Source of the DNA: an uncultured Methanolobus sp.
Lineage (GTDB): Archaea; Halobacteriota; Methanosarcinia; Methanosarcinales; Methanosarcinaceae
DNA length: 64,000 nucleotides
NCBI RefSeq assembly: GCF_963667555.1
Contig: NZ_OY763421.1
Coordinates: 1,815,562-1,879,561, forward strand
Direction: 5' to 3'
This document shows positions 44,101-52,914 of the stretch, piece by piece. The notes under the pieces are model-generated. The model searched no databases. It had not been told where the DNA came from and worked only from the letters and a program-made list of their open reading frames with translations. The first letter of the stretch is position 1; every line of letters begins with the position of its first letter. A program made the translations under genes and the position numbers.

Positions 44101-44859
44101 ACCGCCGGCATACTGAGAAGAAACACTAACAGTGCCAGTGGCAAAACTGTTGGAAACTGTGCCAGCAACGTGATTAAATCCGACAAGACCACCGACATAA
44201 GAAACACTAGTAACATTGCCAGTGGCAGAACAATTGAAAACAGTATTAGCATTAAAGCCAACAAGACCACCGACATAATTGGCAGAACCTGTGACATTGA
44301 CTGTGGCAGAACAGTTGTTTATACTGCCAGCACCTTCATTCGTTCCGACAAGACCACCGACAATACCGCCAGAACTGGTGGCATTGCCTGTGGCAGAACA
44401 ATCTCTAACCGTGCCGCCTACATTCGCTCCGGCAAGAACACCAGCATAACTACCTGATGTTAAAATAACACCGTCTGAGCTGGCTTCTACTCCAAGTTCA
44501 TGGATGTTACCGCCAGTAGATATATAACTGAAGAATCCGGTAAAGGCAGATGTCTGATAAATGGTCAGGTTAGTTATTGCATATCCGTTTCCGTCAAAGT
44601 CACCTGTGAAGTAAGGTGAAGTTTTACCAATTGGAGTGTGATTGCCCACAAGTGTGATGTTCTGTGTCAGTATGAAGTTCTTGCTCCAATTAGCAGAATC
44701 TGTTGACAGTGTGTCAATATCAGCATCTGTTGAAAGCAGATACGGATCTTCACTCGTACCGCTACCGCCTGAATAAGTTGTTGCTGAAACTATACCTGTG
44801 CATGATAAGAAAATGTAAACTAAAGCTGTGTAAATAATATATTTTCTCTCTAATGTCAT
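41194..44859 (-). CDS. Giant PGF-CTERM surface protein with GLUG and NosD-type repeats
   Basis: 1221 aa from the ATG at 44859 (upstream TTG 44919 or ATG 44871 are alternatives). Signal peptide about 6-27; GLUG repeats about 110-300 (NVGGLVGSNSGTV pattern); a cadherin/PKD-like stretch about 440-540; right-handed beta-helix of NosD/PbH1 type about 545-860 (SSSNNNTLTGN); PGF-pre-PGF domain about 1020-1180; tail TPGFTALAGIVFVSLAVLMRRK, a PGF-CTERM signal for archaeosortase processing. It is an adhesin or S-layer-associated protein. The position between duplicated sequences marks it as inserted cargo. Confidence 0.85.
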   Translation of the reverse strand: MTLERKYIIYTALVYIFLSCTGIVSATTYSGGSGTSEDPYLLSTDADIDTLSTDSANWSKNFILTQNITLVGNHTPIGKTSPYFTGDFDGNGYAITNLTIYQTSAFTGFFSYISTGGNIHELGVEASSDGVILTSGSYAGVLAGANVGGTVRDCSATGNATSSGGIVGGLVGTNEGAGSINNCSATVNVTGSANYVGGLVGFNANTVFNCSATGNVTSVSYVGGLVGFNHVAGTVSNSFATGTVSVSSQYAGGLVGSNSGTVINSFATGTASGSSNVGGLVGSNSGTVNSYCYYSGSPVSGEGISTSYSNFTNFTFVSGATGLNWNVGGTQDVITTEDDPNYVWKIIDGYTLPYHQYQADPILLAIPGTPESFTNTTGNFWVNHSWSAGSGDLTDSYNVSYGESWQNSTVTYFNHTGLSAHAWSNITVYAYNATDSTLSPGASDNVQVPNNEISILNVSNITGSEGDTITFDINFTDVDSDTPTFNCNQSSLFDNFNTSTGVGSWDIGFSDAGTYDVEFNVSDGYGSIDSQVMTITVSDASTIYVGSGQDDDFTTIQAAINDASQGDTIIVGDGTYNENVVVNKSVTLRSENGAASTNVNASDSSEHAFNLTVNNVTIDGFNVTGVTGFEMAGIYLGYSNNSIVTNNIVNDNNFGIVLDNSENNTLSNNIANNSSYYGIYLSSSSHNTLDDNDIYNNYYGIRLSSSSDYNTLTDNVAMNNTRYGMYFSSSNNNTLTGNDASYNEQYGMYFTSSDNNTLTDNVASYNTYTSLAPDSVSLDFVIEPIDIGSGAGTGIYIGNSDNNVLTGNVANYNEGSSLVLSSINPNAVSPNVEMSSLYSCGFSLSGSENTTLTGNTAIGNEDYAFYSRTSSNCTVDNLEIDTGSMELSFVPTYETAIRSNETISTVPSGKANVNGYLDIGFVEDLNMTIFYDDSGMSSSIESSISLYELDSNEWVIVPNATLNTSGNFVSVDLESGIHIEVASVEEYTTTYGLFRTVPGSSSSSSSSGTRASVSQGQDPKIVSQTASSVKRVTGGSEVEYDFSGSGTPVLGISFDAKEDKGLVVAKVQVLSGNPDDVPSPSGKSYQMLSIDVGSEGTISSDSAGNVKIHFKVSKQWIEENNIDISTIHMTRYHGEQWNDLPTYQEREDDEYFYFYAETPGFSIFEVVGDEIGETSGQVTETSTTAAEEVEEPVEEETANTPGFTALAGIVFVSLAVLMRRK

Positions 44860-44924
44860 TATGAGCCACATCCTTCTATGACCCATCCAACCGTACGCAA
44901 TGGTTATGCGTACACCCAATATAC

Positions 44925-44947
44925 AATATACACAATAGTATAAAAAT
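44925..44947 (-). promoter_or_regulatory. Promoter block identical to the element 1 integrase promoter
   Basis: Reverse complement of 14586-14608, 23 of 23 bases, holding the TATA element. Transcription would start near 44920, about 60 nt before the ATG at 44859. Confidence 0.6.
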
Positions 44948-45060
44948 AGTATTATTGTTGTTGGGTTATATATTGCAAGGTAACGTATTTATTATTGCCA
45001 GCGGTTCTGCATAGCCGAAAACAAAACATTGTTGTGAAGTATATTTCAGCAGTATAAAGA

Positions 45061-45309
45061 TTATATTGCATACAACCTCACAATCTGCCACATGAAATAA
45101 ATCACAAGAAAAACAAGTGCAGAGAACTGGAAAACTACAACACTTTCAGATCTCATGTAACGCCATCTGACCTCATTGATCAGGACATCATCCGGAACTC
45201 CAGGCATATCCTTCTTCGTCTTTTGAGTCACTAACAGCAGGTTATAGAAGGTCTGGATCAGCATGAACAGAAGGACCCACCTGTCGAAATTCTCTATTGC
45301 ATTCCACAT
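45061..45309 (-). CDS. Two-pass membrane protein, 82 aa (end of second virion-like operon)
   Basis: Hydrophobic segments at about 10-25 and 58-78 with a charged loop (QKTKKDMPGVPDDVLINE). Last gene of the leftward operon 54.5-45.1 kb. A truncated copy lies at 40.9 kb. Confidence 0.65.
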   Translation of the reverse strand: MWNAIENFDRWVLLFMLIQTFYNLLLVTQKTKKDMPGVPDDVLINEVRWRYMRSESVVVFQFSALVFLVIYFMWQIVRLYAI

Positions 45310-45311
45310 GT

Positions 45312-45476
45312 TTAAAACCCGAACTTTCTCAGGAATGTTTTTTCATCCATCCGTTTTATGATGCATTTACCCTGCTTGTCAAGGATCTTAAAATCCGTAT
45401 TCATTCCAATATTGAACTCTTCCACAGGCCTTGCAACAGACCTCTGTTTCTTTTTCTCTACGATCCAATCGGTCAT
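45312..45476 (-). CDS. Small charged protein, 54 aa
   Basis: ATG at 45476 after ribosome site AGGTGAT inside the upstream gene's end. Sequence TDWIVEKKKQRSVARPVEEF..., no membrane segment. Coupled position supports it. Confidence 0.55.
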   Translation of the reverse strand: MTDWIVEKKKQRSVARPVEEFNIGMNTDFKILDKQGKCIIKRMDEKTFLRKFGF

Positions 45477-45477
45477 T

Positions 45478-45987
45478 TTAATCACCTACAAAAAGCGACA
45501 TCAAGGCACCGCCTACACCAAGTACGGCAAAAACATACAGAATATACAGCACCACTGAAGGGACCACAATGGTCTCAGTGTACGACGGTACAATTACAAG
45601 CAGGCTCATGATCAACATTATCATGCTGGTGACTTCCAGGCTCCTTGTCTTGCCATAAACAAGTATGATCACTGCAAAAATAATAGCCACATAGAGCCAG
45701 TAACCCAGCATAGCCGGAGAAGCTCCCCAGGCAATCGGTGCATACAGGATCCTGACAAGGTTGTCATAGTCTGACTGGTTATCGTACCAGGTTGTCATTT
45801 CAGTTATGACGTAATATTCATTCAGATCTATCTCAATGGAAGAGACCTTGGAGATGTTCTGCAGCGTGTTGTAAGCTCCTGCATCCACGAGATCCTGATG
45901 GGATATATTCGTAGTATTGCTGACATTCATTGCAGCTGCCATGGGAACCAACATTATCAGGAATAAAAGAAATACGATCTTTCTCAT
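45478..45987 (-). CDS. Membrane protein with signal peptide, 169 aa
   Basis: Signal peptide (1-19), short ectodomain with Asn-x-Thr/Ser sites, then three membrane segments (about 95-113, 120-135, 142-165). Starts at TGATG overlap with upstream gene. Virion-membrane candidate by context. Confidence 0.6.
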   Translation of the reverse strand: MRKIVFLLFLIMLVPMAAAMNVSNTTNISHQDLVDAGAYNTLQNISKVSSIEIDLNEYYVITEMTTWYDNQSDYDNLVRILYAPIAWGASPAMLGYWLYVAIIFAVIILVYGKTRSLEVTSMIMLIMSLLVIVPSYTETIVVPSVVLYILYVFAVLGVGGALMSLFVGD

Positions 45988-46367
45988 CAGGATATCCTCA
46001 GGAGCATCTTTGCGAAATCATAGAGCACAACACAATCAAGAACGATTACCACAGGTCCGTAGAGGAGTGCAGGAATGCCAATGAACGACGCTATTAAGGC
46101 AATCCCGAAGAACACCAGGGCAATGAAGAGAACAAGAACCTGAATGCCAATGATCAGCATCAGGCCAGCTACATAGATGTATTCCAGAGTGTTGTTTGCA
46201 CTGGCCAGCTGGTCCTCCATTGTGGAGAACTGACCTGCAATATTTTCCATATACGAATACCCTGCAATACTGTTGGCAACCGGGAAAAAACCGGCCGCAT
46301 TGACTAATATCAAAGCGAGGTTGATGAACATCATGGTGTAGGCATACTTCTGCAGGGTGTCGTACAT
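45987..46367 (-). CDS. Three-pass membrane protein, 126 aa
   Basis: Membrane segments at about 10-30, 62-95 and 98-118. Unknown family; operon context as above. Confidence 0.6.
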   Translation of the reverse strand: MYDTLQKYAYTMMFINLALILVNAAGFFPVANSIAGYSYMENIAGQFSTMEDQLASANNTLEYIYVAGLMLIIGIQVLVLFIALVFFGIALIASFIGIPALLYGPVVIVLDCVVLYDFAKMLLRIS

Positions 46368-46377
46368 GGTTCAGGCC

Positions 46378-46707
46378 TCAGAACTTAAAGTCCGGCATCT
46401 TGAAATCAGGCATCTTGAAATCTTCAGTTTTCTTTCCTTTTTTCTGGGATCCGGAACTTTTTCCCTTGTTTTGAGATCCAGAACTCTTCCCAGACCTCTT
46501 GGTCTGACTTGCAGCCTTCTTTTTCTGCTTGATATTCTTCTTTGCCAGGTGCTCAAGTTCAGAATCTGTGAGGCCTGCTCCATCGTACTTTTTCTTTACC
46601 TTCGCTACCTCGTCACTTTCCTCTTTAGCTTTCAGCTTCTTGTTTATCGACTGTTCAGTTTTGACATACGTTACAGCCTTGTTCACAGCTTTGTCAAATA
46701 TTCCCAT
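46378..46707 (-). CDS. Basic Lys/Ser-rich protein, 109 aa
   Basis: Helical N-terminal half, then a Lys/Ser/Gly-rich stretch with internal repeats (KSSGSQNKGKSSGSQKKGK) and MPDFKMPDFKF at the end. Probably binds DNA; a nucleoprotein of a virion is a guess. The ATG overlaps the upstream stop (TAGATG). Confidence 0.55.
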   Translation of the reverse strand: MGIFDKAVNKAVTYVKTEQSINKKLKAKEESDEVAKVKKKYDGAGLTDSELEHLAKKNIKQKKKAASQTKRSGKSSGSQNKGKSSGSQKKGKKTEDFKMPDFKMPDFKF

Positions 46708-48771
46708 CTAATTCAGACTCCTGTTATTCTTTCTGTGGAACTTCACAATAGCAGCAATGGCAAGAATTCCCACCACCGACACTGTATATTCATTTCCGGA
46801 GCACCACTCCTGGTAAACTGAAAATGCATAAAGGCTGGCAGCGTAGATCGCAGCAAGATCTGTCCTGAAGGAAGACAGGCCCAGCACACCAACCACTATG
46901 AAAAACATCACAATAAGCGATTTCAGCACAATACTGTAAGAATCAGGGAAAAATTCCACACCCTGGGACTGGCCTATTTCCCTTACTGATTTGTAGACGT
47001 ACTCATAACCGTCTTCAGTATGTACGGAGATCGAGATCTGGTATATTCCATCCCCTTCGAAAAGATAAGTAAAAGAACCAGTGTCAGTGCTAATTGTGGA
47101 ATTATAGATCTCAGTTCCGTTGTTGATCGCAAAGGTTGCAGAGGATATTGATTTAGAAGACTCGTATTCAAATGTGACTGAACTGTCAGATTCTTCATAA
47201 TTGTACTGAAGCCAGTCTTCCAGATCCTCGAACTCAAACTCGTTGATAACAATACTGATCTCTCCATCAGAATCAGGAGTAAGCCATCCGTAGCTTATTG
47301 TTTTGTCCGGGGTGATGATGTACAGGAGATACTGGTCCGATGCGATCAGATATGTTGCAGCAATGCCGTTGTAATCAAAATAACTGCTGTAAACGGTTTG
47401 TGAACCATCAGTAAAAGGCTTGTCCAGCCTGATGATACAGTCTATGTAATCATATGTTTTCAGATAATCCGTTAATGCGAACTGGTCGTAGATCACCGTT
47501 TCATTCTCTGAAATGATATACATGTTCAATTCAGAAAGGGTGGTGATATCAACGTCAATGATTGAATTTCGAGTATAATAACCATCTTTTGATACTGAGA
47601 CTATGTACTTACCAGTATCAACCTCTGAATAACTAAGTGTTGAAATATTGTTCGATGAATTGATCGTTGCAAAGTGACTGGTTTCTGTGTTGTAGATCTT
47701 GACCAGGTCCGGAAGCAGTGAATCTCCGGTAGTTTCATCGTAAACGTAAATTGACAATTGGTCAAGTATTACCAGGAAAGTGTCATTGTATGTGAAACTG
47801 TTTCCGGCTTTGTCGAAGGCTATCTGATACCAGCTGATATTGTTTCCGGTGAATCCTGTAGTATTAATTGTAGCGTTGAACCATTCTTCCATACCTGTAA
47901 AAGAAATATTGTCTTCCAGAATGTATCCTGACCCATCACCGTAATCAACATAGAAAGAAGCGTTCTTCAGATTAGTGTCAGACCATAGAATATTGATGGA
48001 AACTGTTGTGTTCACTGCAATATTATCATAGTCGGGATAAATCTCTGATTCTGAAATAGCAGGGTCCAATGAGTCGAAAGTAAAATTTAGCGGGGTTGTC
48101 TGGTTGTATGATACATTCCCGTCATATTCTGCTGAAACGTTCACGTACCAGGTATGTGAACCTTGACTAATCCCATCAGGTGCATATTCAATATCACCAA
48201 TTTCGATTTCTTCAGTACCCTGACTGACACCATCAATAAACATGGTTGCATTCATTTTACCGAAACCACTGACATAGTACTCAATCACTTGTGTGTATGC
48301 ATTATCTTCAGTAACAGGTGTGATGATTGCATAGGGGTCCGGCGGGATTACTTCAGCAGAGTACACAATGCTCCTCGTATATATTGTGCGGATCGAGTTC
48401 GAATTTTGAATATATTCCCGTAAGGTCAGTGTTTGACCGTTTTCAACTGTTTTTTCGAGGGGCCATGTCCGGTAAGTATCGGAGGTCCCCTGTGGAAATG
48501 AAGTCTCAAGCAACGTTTCTTCAGTGCCACCATCAACACTGGCCGTGATTTTGTAGGAATATGTAACGCTTCCACTGGCATCCGTTAGAGTTGTTACATT
48601 GATTAGGTTGTACCCGTTTTCATTGGGACCGAATGACAAAGTATGCATCTGAACCCACGTTGACGCAGTGGATGTGCTCATAGCTGTAGTGCTAGAAACT
48701 TGTTCGATTTCAGCACTTGCAAATCCTATTGTCAGGACCATCATACAAATCAAGATAAGCAGTTTTCTCAC
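46708..48771 (-). CDS. Large secreted spike-like protein with C-terminal membrane segments, 687 aa
   Basis: GTG start after GGAGGTAAGCC. Signal peptide (1-20), successive beta-sandwich-like domains (about 25-560, including a carboxypeptidase-regulatory-like stretch GKYIVSVSKDGYYTR), then two or three membrane segments (about 605-675). Largest surface protein of the operon; probable receptor-binding protein. Confidence 0.65.
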   Translation of the reverse strand: MRKLLILICMMVLTIGFASAEIEQVSSTTAMSTSTASTWVQMHTLSFGPNENGYNLINVTTLTDASGSVTYSYKITASVDGGTEETLLETSFPQGTSDTYRTWPLEKTVENGQTLTLREYIQNSNSIRTIYTRSIVYSAEVIPPDPYAIITPVTEDNAYTQVIEYYVSGFGKMNATMFIDGVSQGTEEIEIGDIEYAPDGISQGSHTWYVNVSAEYDGNVSYNQTTPLNFTFDSLDPAISESEIYPDYDNIAVNTTVSINILWSDTNLKNASFYVDYGDGSGYILEDNISFTGMEEWFNATINTTGFTGNNISWYQIAFDKAGNSFTYNDTFLVILDQLSIYVYDETTGDSLLPDLVKIYNTETSHFATINSSNNISTLSYSEVDTGKYIVSVSKDGYYTRNSIIDVDITTLSELNMYIISENETVIYDQFALTDYLKTYDYIDCIIRLDKPFTDGSQTVYSSYFDYNGIAATYLIASDQYLLYIITPDKTISYGWLTPDSDGEISIVINEFEFEDLEDWLQYNYEESDSSVTFEYESSKSISSATFAINNGTEIYNSTISTDTGSFTYLFEGDGIYQISISVHTEDGYEYVYKSVREIGQSQGVEFFPDSYSIVLKSLIVMFFIVVGVLGLSSFRTDLAAIYAASLYAFSVYQEWCSGNEYTVSVVGILAIAAIVKFHRKNNRSLN

Positions 48772-48774
48772 GGC

Positions 48775-49026
48775 TTACCTCCATCTGCTGTTATCTTCAC
48801 TTCTGGTGGATTCCAGGAAAGCATAGACAAGATATGCAAGGATCAGGAGGACAGGCACTACCCTGTACACTGCAATCCGGACAATGTTTGCCACAAATGC
48901 AGCACCTCCACCAAGAGCCATACAGAAGGCTATAAGAAAATCCAGTACAGGAGAGAACGTTGCATAGGCCAGCAATATAGTCGGCAGGCCGATAAGCAGC
49001 ACTACAAAGGCCTTCACAAAACCCAT
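48775..49026 (-). CDS. Two-pass membrane protein, 83 aa
   Basis: Hydrophobic helices about 5-40 and 45-70. It overlaps the upstream stop (TAATG). Unknown function. Confidence 0.55.
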   Translation of the reverse strand: MGFVKAFVVLLIGLPTILLAYATFSPVLDFLIAFCMALGGGAAFVANIVRIAVYRVVPVLLILAYLVYAFLESTRSEDNSRWR

Positions 49027-51353
49027 TAGAACTTCACCTCAATATCTAGTGGGTTCTGCCAGTCGTTGACCAGGCGGTCATACTTCCAGGCGGAGGACCT
49101 CTTCCTTCGTACTTTTTTAGATCCGGATTTGGATTCCCTGGAAGATTTGACCTTTTTAAGAGAAGGCATTTCCAGCAATGCTTCAATATTCGTGTTCAGG
49201 GCCTCTGCGAATTTAGTCTCAACTTTAGTTCCAGGTTTTGGTTTTGCAGGAGCCGGAGAGGGTGCAGGTGCAGGTTCAAAATCCGGGAATATGTCGGGGA
49301 AAGGATTCACTACAGGATTCAGATCCAGCATGTTTGATGTCTGAGTTACAGTTGATGTTCCATGAGAAGGTACAATACCCGGGAAAAAAGACCGTTCAGG
49401 ATTTGTAATACGTTTCAGTGTTGTTCTTGTGAGCTGCTTAGGTCCTGTGATCGGATCCGATCCTCTGGAAGCTGCTTCATCGTATAATCTCTGCATTCTG
49501 GCAAGGTCATTATTATTGAGATCCGGTTCCTTGTATGCAGCTAACTTGTTCTTGCTTGTTTCCAGGCCTGTGTCGTAGAGTTCCTGCATCCTGAAGATAT
49601 CCTGTCCTCTAAGGACCTTCAGGTTCATTTCAGGCATCTCACCCATGAATGCCTCTTTTTGCACGTGTTTGGTACTGGGATTCAGTGTAGCTTCTTCAGA
49701 TGCAAGGAAGCTTTTCTTTGCTTTTACCAGACCAGACCCAAGCTGTAGGTTTTGTTCAAAATCAGGGGTCCTGTAGTAGTCGTAGATATTGAAATCACTG
49801 ACAACTTTCCCGCCTGAATCGAGTATGATGGTTGCTTCAGGGATTTGCAGGACCTGGGAATCACTGACTGTAAGCTTTCCTTTCTGCAGGTCCACCCTTT
49901 TCTCAAGACGGAAAGGACTTTTGAACTTACCCGGAGACTGAGCTGACAGTTCACCAATGAGTACGGAACTTTCAGGACCTGATATTTTTGGTGAATTACT
50001 TTTTGTGAATGAAACAGGATCCATCTTTCCTGTGATCTCTACTTCCAGGAAGGATCCTTCAGAGGTTTTGATGTTACGTGTTTTTGTGTAGTAATTGGCT
50101 GAGATCTCAGAAACATTTGATTCAGGAATATTGAAATAGACATCATTAACACCGCCCTTGCTTTTTCCTATAAGGACATCCGTGCCGGCAACTTCAGGTT
50201 TGACCATTGATACATCAAGTACAGATTCCTGGATATCAAACACATCTTTTCCAAGTGATTTACCCAGATATTCTGCAGTAATGGTAGCTTCTGGGACAGT
50301 TTCAGGAATGGTTGGAGATTCCACAATCTTTGTTTTAAGTAAGATTCCTTGTTCGCCTGTGGATATCACCGGAATTTTTGATTTTATTGCTGATCCTGCT
50401 TTTCCTGCACCATAGCCTAATGCTGAAAATACTGCAATGTCAGTCCCCAGCTGCAGAGGATCTGTTTTTATGGTGTTCACTGTGTAGTCCACAGTACCCA
50501 GGCCTGCAACAAGCAGGGCACTTGGAAGCAGTTCCGGGGCCTGGACTGCAACTTCCACACCTGCTGGAACACGACTGAACATGGACCCAATATTTGCAAG
50601 TGAGACAGCAGCATAAGGAACAATGATCGATCCGGGAGATATCTCCTTCAGAACGGAATCGCTTTCCTTGTAGTCCTGCTTGAACTCCTCTGCAGAAGTG
50701 ACCAGGCTGTCACCGATGTTGACCAGCTTCTGGCTGGTCCTGGATATCGTTACTCCCCTGGAACTTGTGACCTTCTGGGCACCGGTTACGATGCTTGAAA
50801 CTTCATCTGTAAGTGATGTTGTTTCAGGAGAGAAGCTGTCCTTTGGCTTTGATGTGATGCTGGTTTTGGCAGTAACATCAGACCCCAGGGAATGAGGATC
50901 ACTGAGATCCGGAGTTGTTCCGCCATAGAAATACTCGTATGTCGGCCTGTAGTTCTCACTGACAGGTGAGGGAATTGCATCGCTTGCTGCAATCTCCTCG
51001 TCCGTCATTGCATGGAGCGAGGTGGATCCGGATGAGCTCAGGGTTCCTGTCTTGACCTTCTGCTCCTGTGTAGTCTGATTTGAAACTGTATTTTTGCTCA
51101 GGCTGCTAAGGTCATAATAGCCTGTAGTGTACCGGTTAAGAACATTGGAGTTACTTGTTGATTCTGTCGATTCAGAAGACTCACTGGAAGCAGCTGCCTT
51201 CTGTTCTTCCGCCTGGTCATTATACTCTTTCGGACTTACATCGGCATGAGAAGTATCTCTGCTACTACTGCTTATTACGCTTCGTTTAGCAAGCTCTGCA
51301 GCTCTTGCCTTATTGCTGGAGGTCTGTGAACTCAGGCGGACATAGTTTGTCAT
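49026..51353 (-). CDS. Large Ser/Thr-rich structural candidate, 775 aa
   Basis: Disordered Ser/Thr/Gln-rich N-terminal third; hydrophobic Ala/Gly-rich region about 250-325 (PGSIIVPYAAVSLANIGSMF, SALLVAGLG); beta-rich section to about 600; Pro/Ala stretch (about 695-715); strongly basic C-terminus (SRESKSGSKKVRRKRSS). The layout, membrane insertion plus a basic tail, suits an internal virion protein linking membrane and DNA. No family was recognised. Confidence 0.6.
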   Translation of the reverse strand: MTNYVRLSSQTSSNKARAAELAKRSVISSSSRDTSHADVSPKEYNDQAEEQKAAASSESSESTESTSNSNVLNRYTTGYYDLSSLSKNTVSNQTTQEQKVKTGTLSSSGSTSLHAMTDEEIAASDAIPSPVSENYRPTYEYFYGGTTPDLSDPHSLGSDVTAKTSITSKPKDSFSPETTSLTDEVSSIVTGAQKVTSSRGVTISRTSQKLVNIGDSLVTSAEEFKQDYKESDSVLKEISPGSIIVPYAAVSLANIGSMFSRVPAGVEVAVQAPELLPSALLVAGLGTVDYTVNTIKTDPLQLGTDIAVFSALGYGAGKAGSAIKSKIPVISTGEQGILLKTKIVESPTIPETVPEATITAEYLGKSLGKDVFDIQESVLDVSMVKPEVAGTDVLIGKSKGGVNDVYFNIPESNVSEISANYYTKTRNIKTSEGSFLEVEITGKMDPVSFTKSNSPKISGPESSVLIGELSAQSPGKFKSPFRLEKRVDLQKGKLTVSDSQVLQIPEATIILDSGGKVVSDFNIYDYYRTPDFEQNLQLGSGLVKAKKSFLASEEATLNPSTKHVQKEAFMGEMPEMNLKVLRGQDIFRMQELYDTGLETSKNKLAAYKEPDLNNNDLARMQRLYDEAASRGSDPITGPKQLTRTTLKRITNPERSFFPGIVPSHGTSTVTQTSNMLDLNPVVNPFPDIFPDFEPAPAPSPAPAKPKPGTKVETKFAEALNTNIEALLEMPSLKKVKSSRESKSGSKKVRRKRSSAWKYDRLVNDWQNPLDIEVKF

Positions 51354-51354
51354 C

Positions 51355-51750
51355 TCAGGTCACACTCACCGCCGTGTTAGCAGCTGTTGCTGCAGCAGAA
51401 GCTCCTGAACCGGAATCGTGGCTTACTATTATGTAAAAGGCTGCAAGTCCTATCAGTGCCAGGAAGATCGTTGTGCCTATTGCAAGGATCCTGATATCCT
51501 CCTTGGATACACTCCTCTTTGCGATAGTGACCTCGGTTTCAACCACGTTGTTTTCAGCTTCAGGGTTGCTTTCTTCAAGATATCCTATGATATCTGAAGG
51601 ACGGATCACAGGATTTAGATCCTCCAGTGGAACCCCACTTCGAAGTACTCCTTTGACATAGTCATAGTCCTTCCTTGTCATTGAGAATCTGACATCATCG
51701 GTTTCAAGGACAACGTTATCACCATCCTGGTATGCTATTCCATTAACCAT
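51355..51750 (-). CDS. C-terminally anchored protein, 131 aa
   Basis: Soluble N-terminal domain, acidic linker and one membrane helix (about 89-112: ILAIGTTIFLALIGLAAFYI). Strong ribosome site. Unknown family. Confidence 0.6.
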   Translation of the reverse strand: MVNGIAYQDGDNVVLETDDVRFSMTRKDYDYVKGVLRSGVPLEDLNPVIRPSDIIGYLEESNPEAENNVVETEVTIAKRSVSKEDIRILAIGTTIFLALIGLAAFYIIVSHDSGSGASAAATAANTAVSVT

Positions 51751-51752
51751 TT

Positions 51753-52202
51753 TCAGGCCCCCATCATTTGCTTTCTCTTGTTCTCTTCCTCGATCATCTG
51801 GTCATACTGCTCTTTGGTCACAAGAGGCAGGGACAAAATAGCTGCAAGACTCTCACGGTTTTTGATATTAAGCCGCTTCATCAGTGAGAGGACAGGCTGG
51901 ATATCCGGACGAAGTGCCTTTGCATTTGACTCATTCACAATGATACCATTTTTGCCATGGCAGGTGACAACGTCCAGTTTCTCGTAAAAGTAGACTCCCT
52001 TCTTTGACTTGAGAGCCCCATACAATTCCTTAGCTGGCCTTGCCCTGAAGTTCCCGGTTCCTGATATCTCCCAGACAAGACTCTTGCTTGTGATCAGTGC
52101 CAGGACTGTAGGGAACATGTACAGGAACACAGCCACAACCAGTATGAAAAGGAATAACAGACCCAGTGCAACGAAGGTCGTGATCATCCAGATGTTGATC
52201 AT
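51753..52202 (-). CDS. N-terminally anchored protein, 149 aa
   Basis: One or two membrane helices in residues 4-40, then a soluble domain (GTGNFRARPAKELYGALKSK ... VVTCHGKNGIIVNES). No family was recognised. It overlaps the upstream gene by four bases. Confidence 0.6.
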   Translation of the reverse strand: MINIWMITTFVALGLLFLFILVVAVFLYMFPTVLALITSKSLVWEISGTGNFRARPAKELYGALKSKKGVYFYEKLDVVTCHGKNGIIVNESNAKALRPDIQPVLSLMKRLNIKNRESLAAILSLPLVTKEQYDQMIEEENKRKQMMGA

Positions 52203-52606
52203 TCTCCTCCACCTCCCCTGTGGATCAGTCGGCCAATAAGACCACGCTTCTGTCCTTCTCCCTGGTCCATGGAAACATGCCTGTAGCTGCCGGTGATACG
52301 TTTCAGTGCAAGTCCATTAAGACCCAGTGTCAGCGAAGCTGTGTTGTAGGCCCTTGCCTTGGTGTTCATTCCCCTGGCAAACCGCTGCTTCTGCAGACGG
52401 GTCATTCGGGAACGTTTCTGGATATTGTCGATAAACATCAGGTCCTTGATATCAAGGATATCGTTTGGCTGCAGGTTTGCCATTGCCATTGATTTATCAA
52501 TGAATGGCCAGAATTCCTGGATAATTTCCTTGCTGACGTTTCCTGGAGAAGCTATGAACTCAGCCAGGTCTGAGTTATTAATGAATTGAACCGGTTCATC
52601 CACCAT
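52199..52606 (-). CDS. Soluble helical protein, 135 aa
   Basis: Start at 52606 chosen because GAGGAG lies 7-8 bases upstream (ATG 52615 would abut it). Arg-rich middle (RSRMTRLQKQRFARGMNTKA). Possibly membrane- or DNA-associated. Unknown. Confidence 0.55.
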   Translation of the reverse strand: MVDEPVQFINNSDLAEFIASPGNVSKEIIQEFWPFIDKSMAMANLQPNDILDIKDLMFIDNIQKRSRMTRLQKQRFARGMNTKARAYNTASLTLGLNGLALKRITGSYRHVSMDQGEGQKRGLIGRLIHRGGGGE

Positions 52607-52892
52607 ACTTTCCATTCTCCTCTACCATTTTGTAGGGAATCACGAAGATCCTCAGGATCTGTGTAAGTGCAATTATGACAAAAACAAGAGCAAGCACGTA
52701 ATCGTACTGCTGCAGTATGGTCCCGTCCTCAAGTACGAACTCAATGTTCAGGGACATGAAGGCCTGCAGGAATGACAGTACACATGACATTGCAGAAGTG
52801 ATTATCTTGTCAGTGTTGTTCTTCAGTACAAAAGAGAAAGTAAAAACCACCATCCCGACTAAAAAAGAGATGGTGAAAATGTTGTAGTACAT
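52596..52892 (-). CDS. Three-pass membrane protein, 98 aa
   Basis: Membrane segments about 5-25, 32-52 and 65-88. Good ribosome site (GGCGGTGA). Unknown. Confidence 0.6.
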   Translation of the reverse strand: MYYNIFTISFLVGMVVFTFSFVLKNNTDKIITSAMSCVLSFLQAFMSLNIEFVLEDGTILQQYDYVLALVFVIIALTQILRIFVIPYKMVEENGKYGG

Positions 52893-52914
52893 ATTTCACC
52901 GCCTTGCCTTGCGG

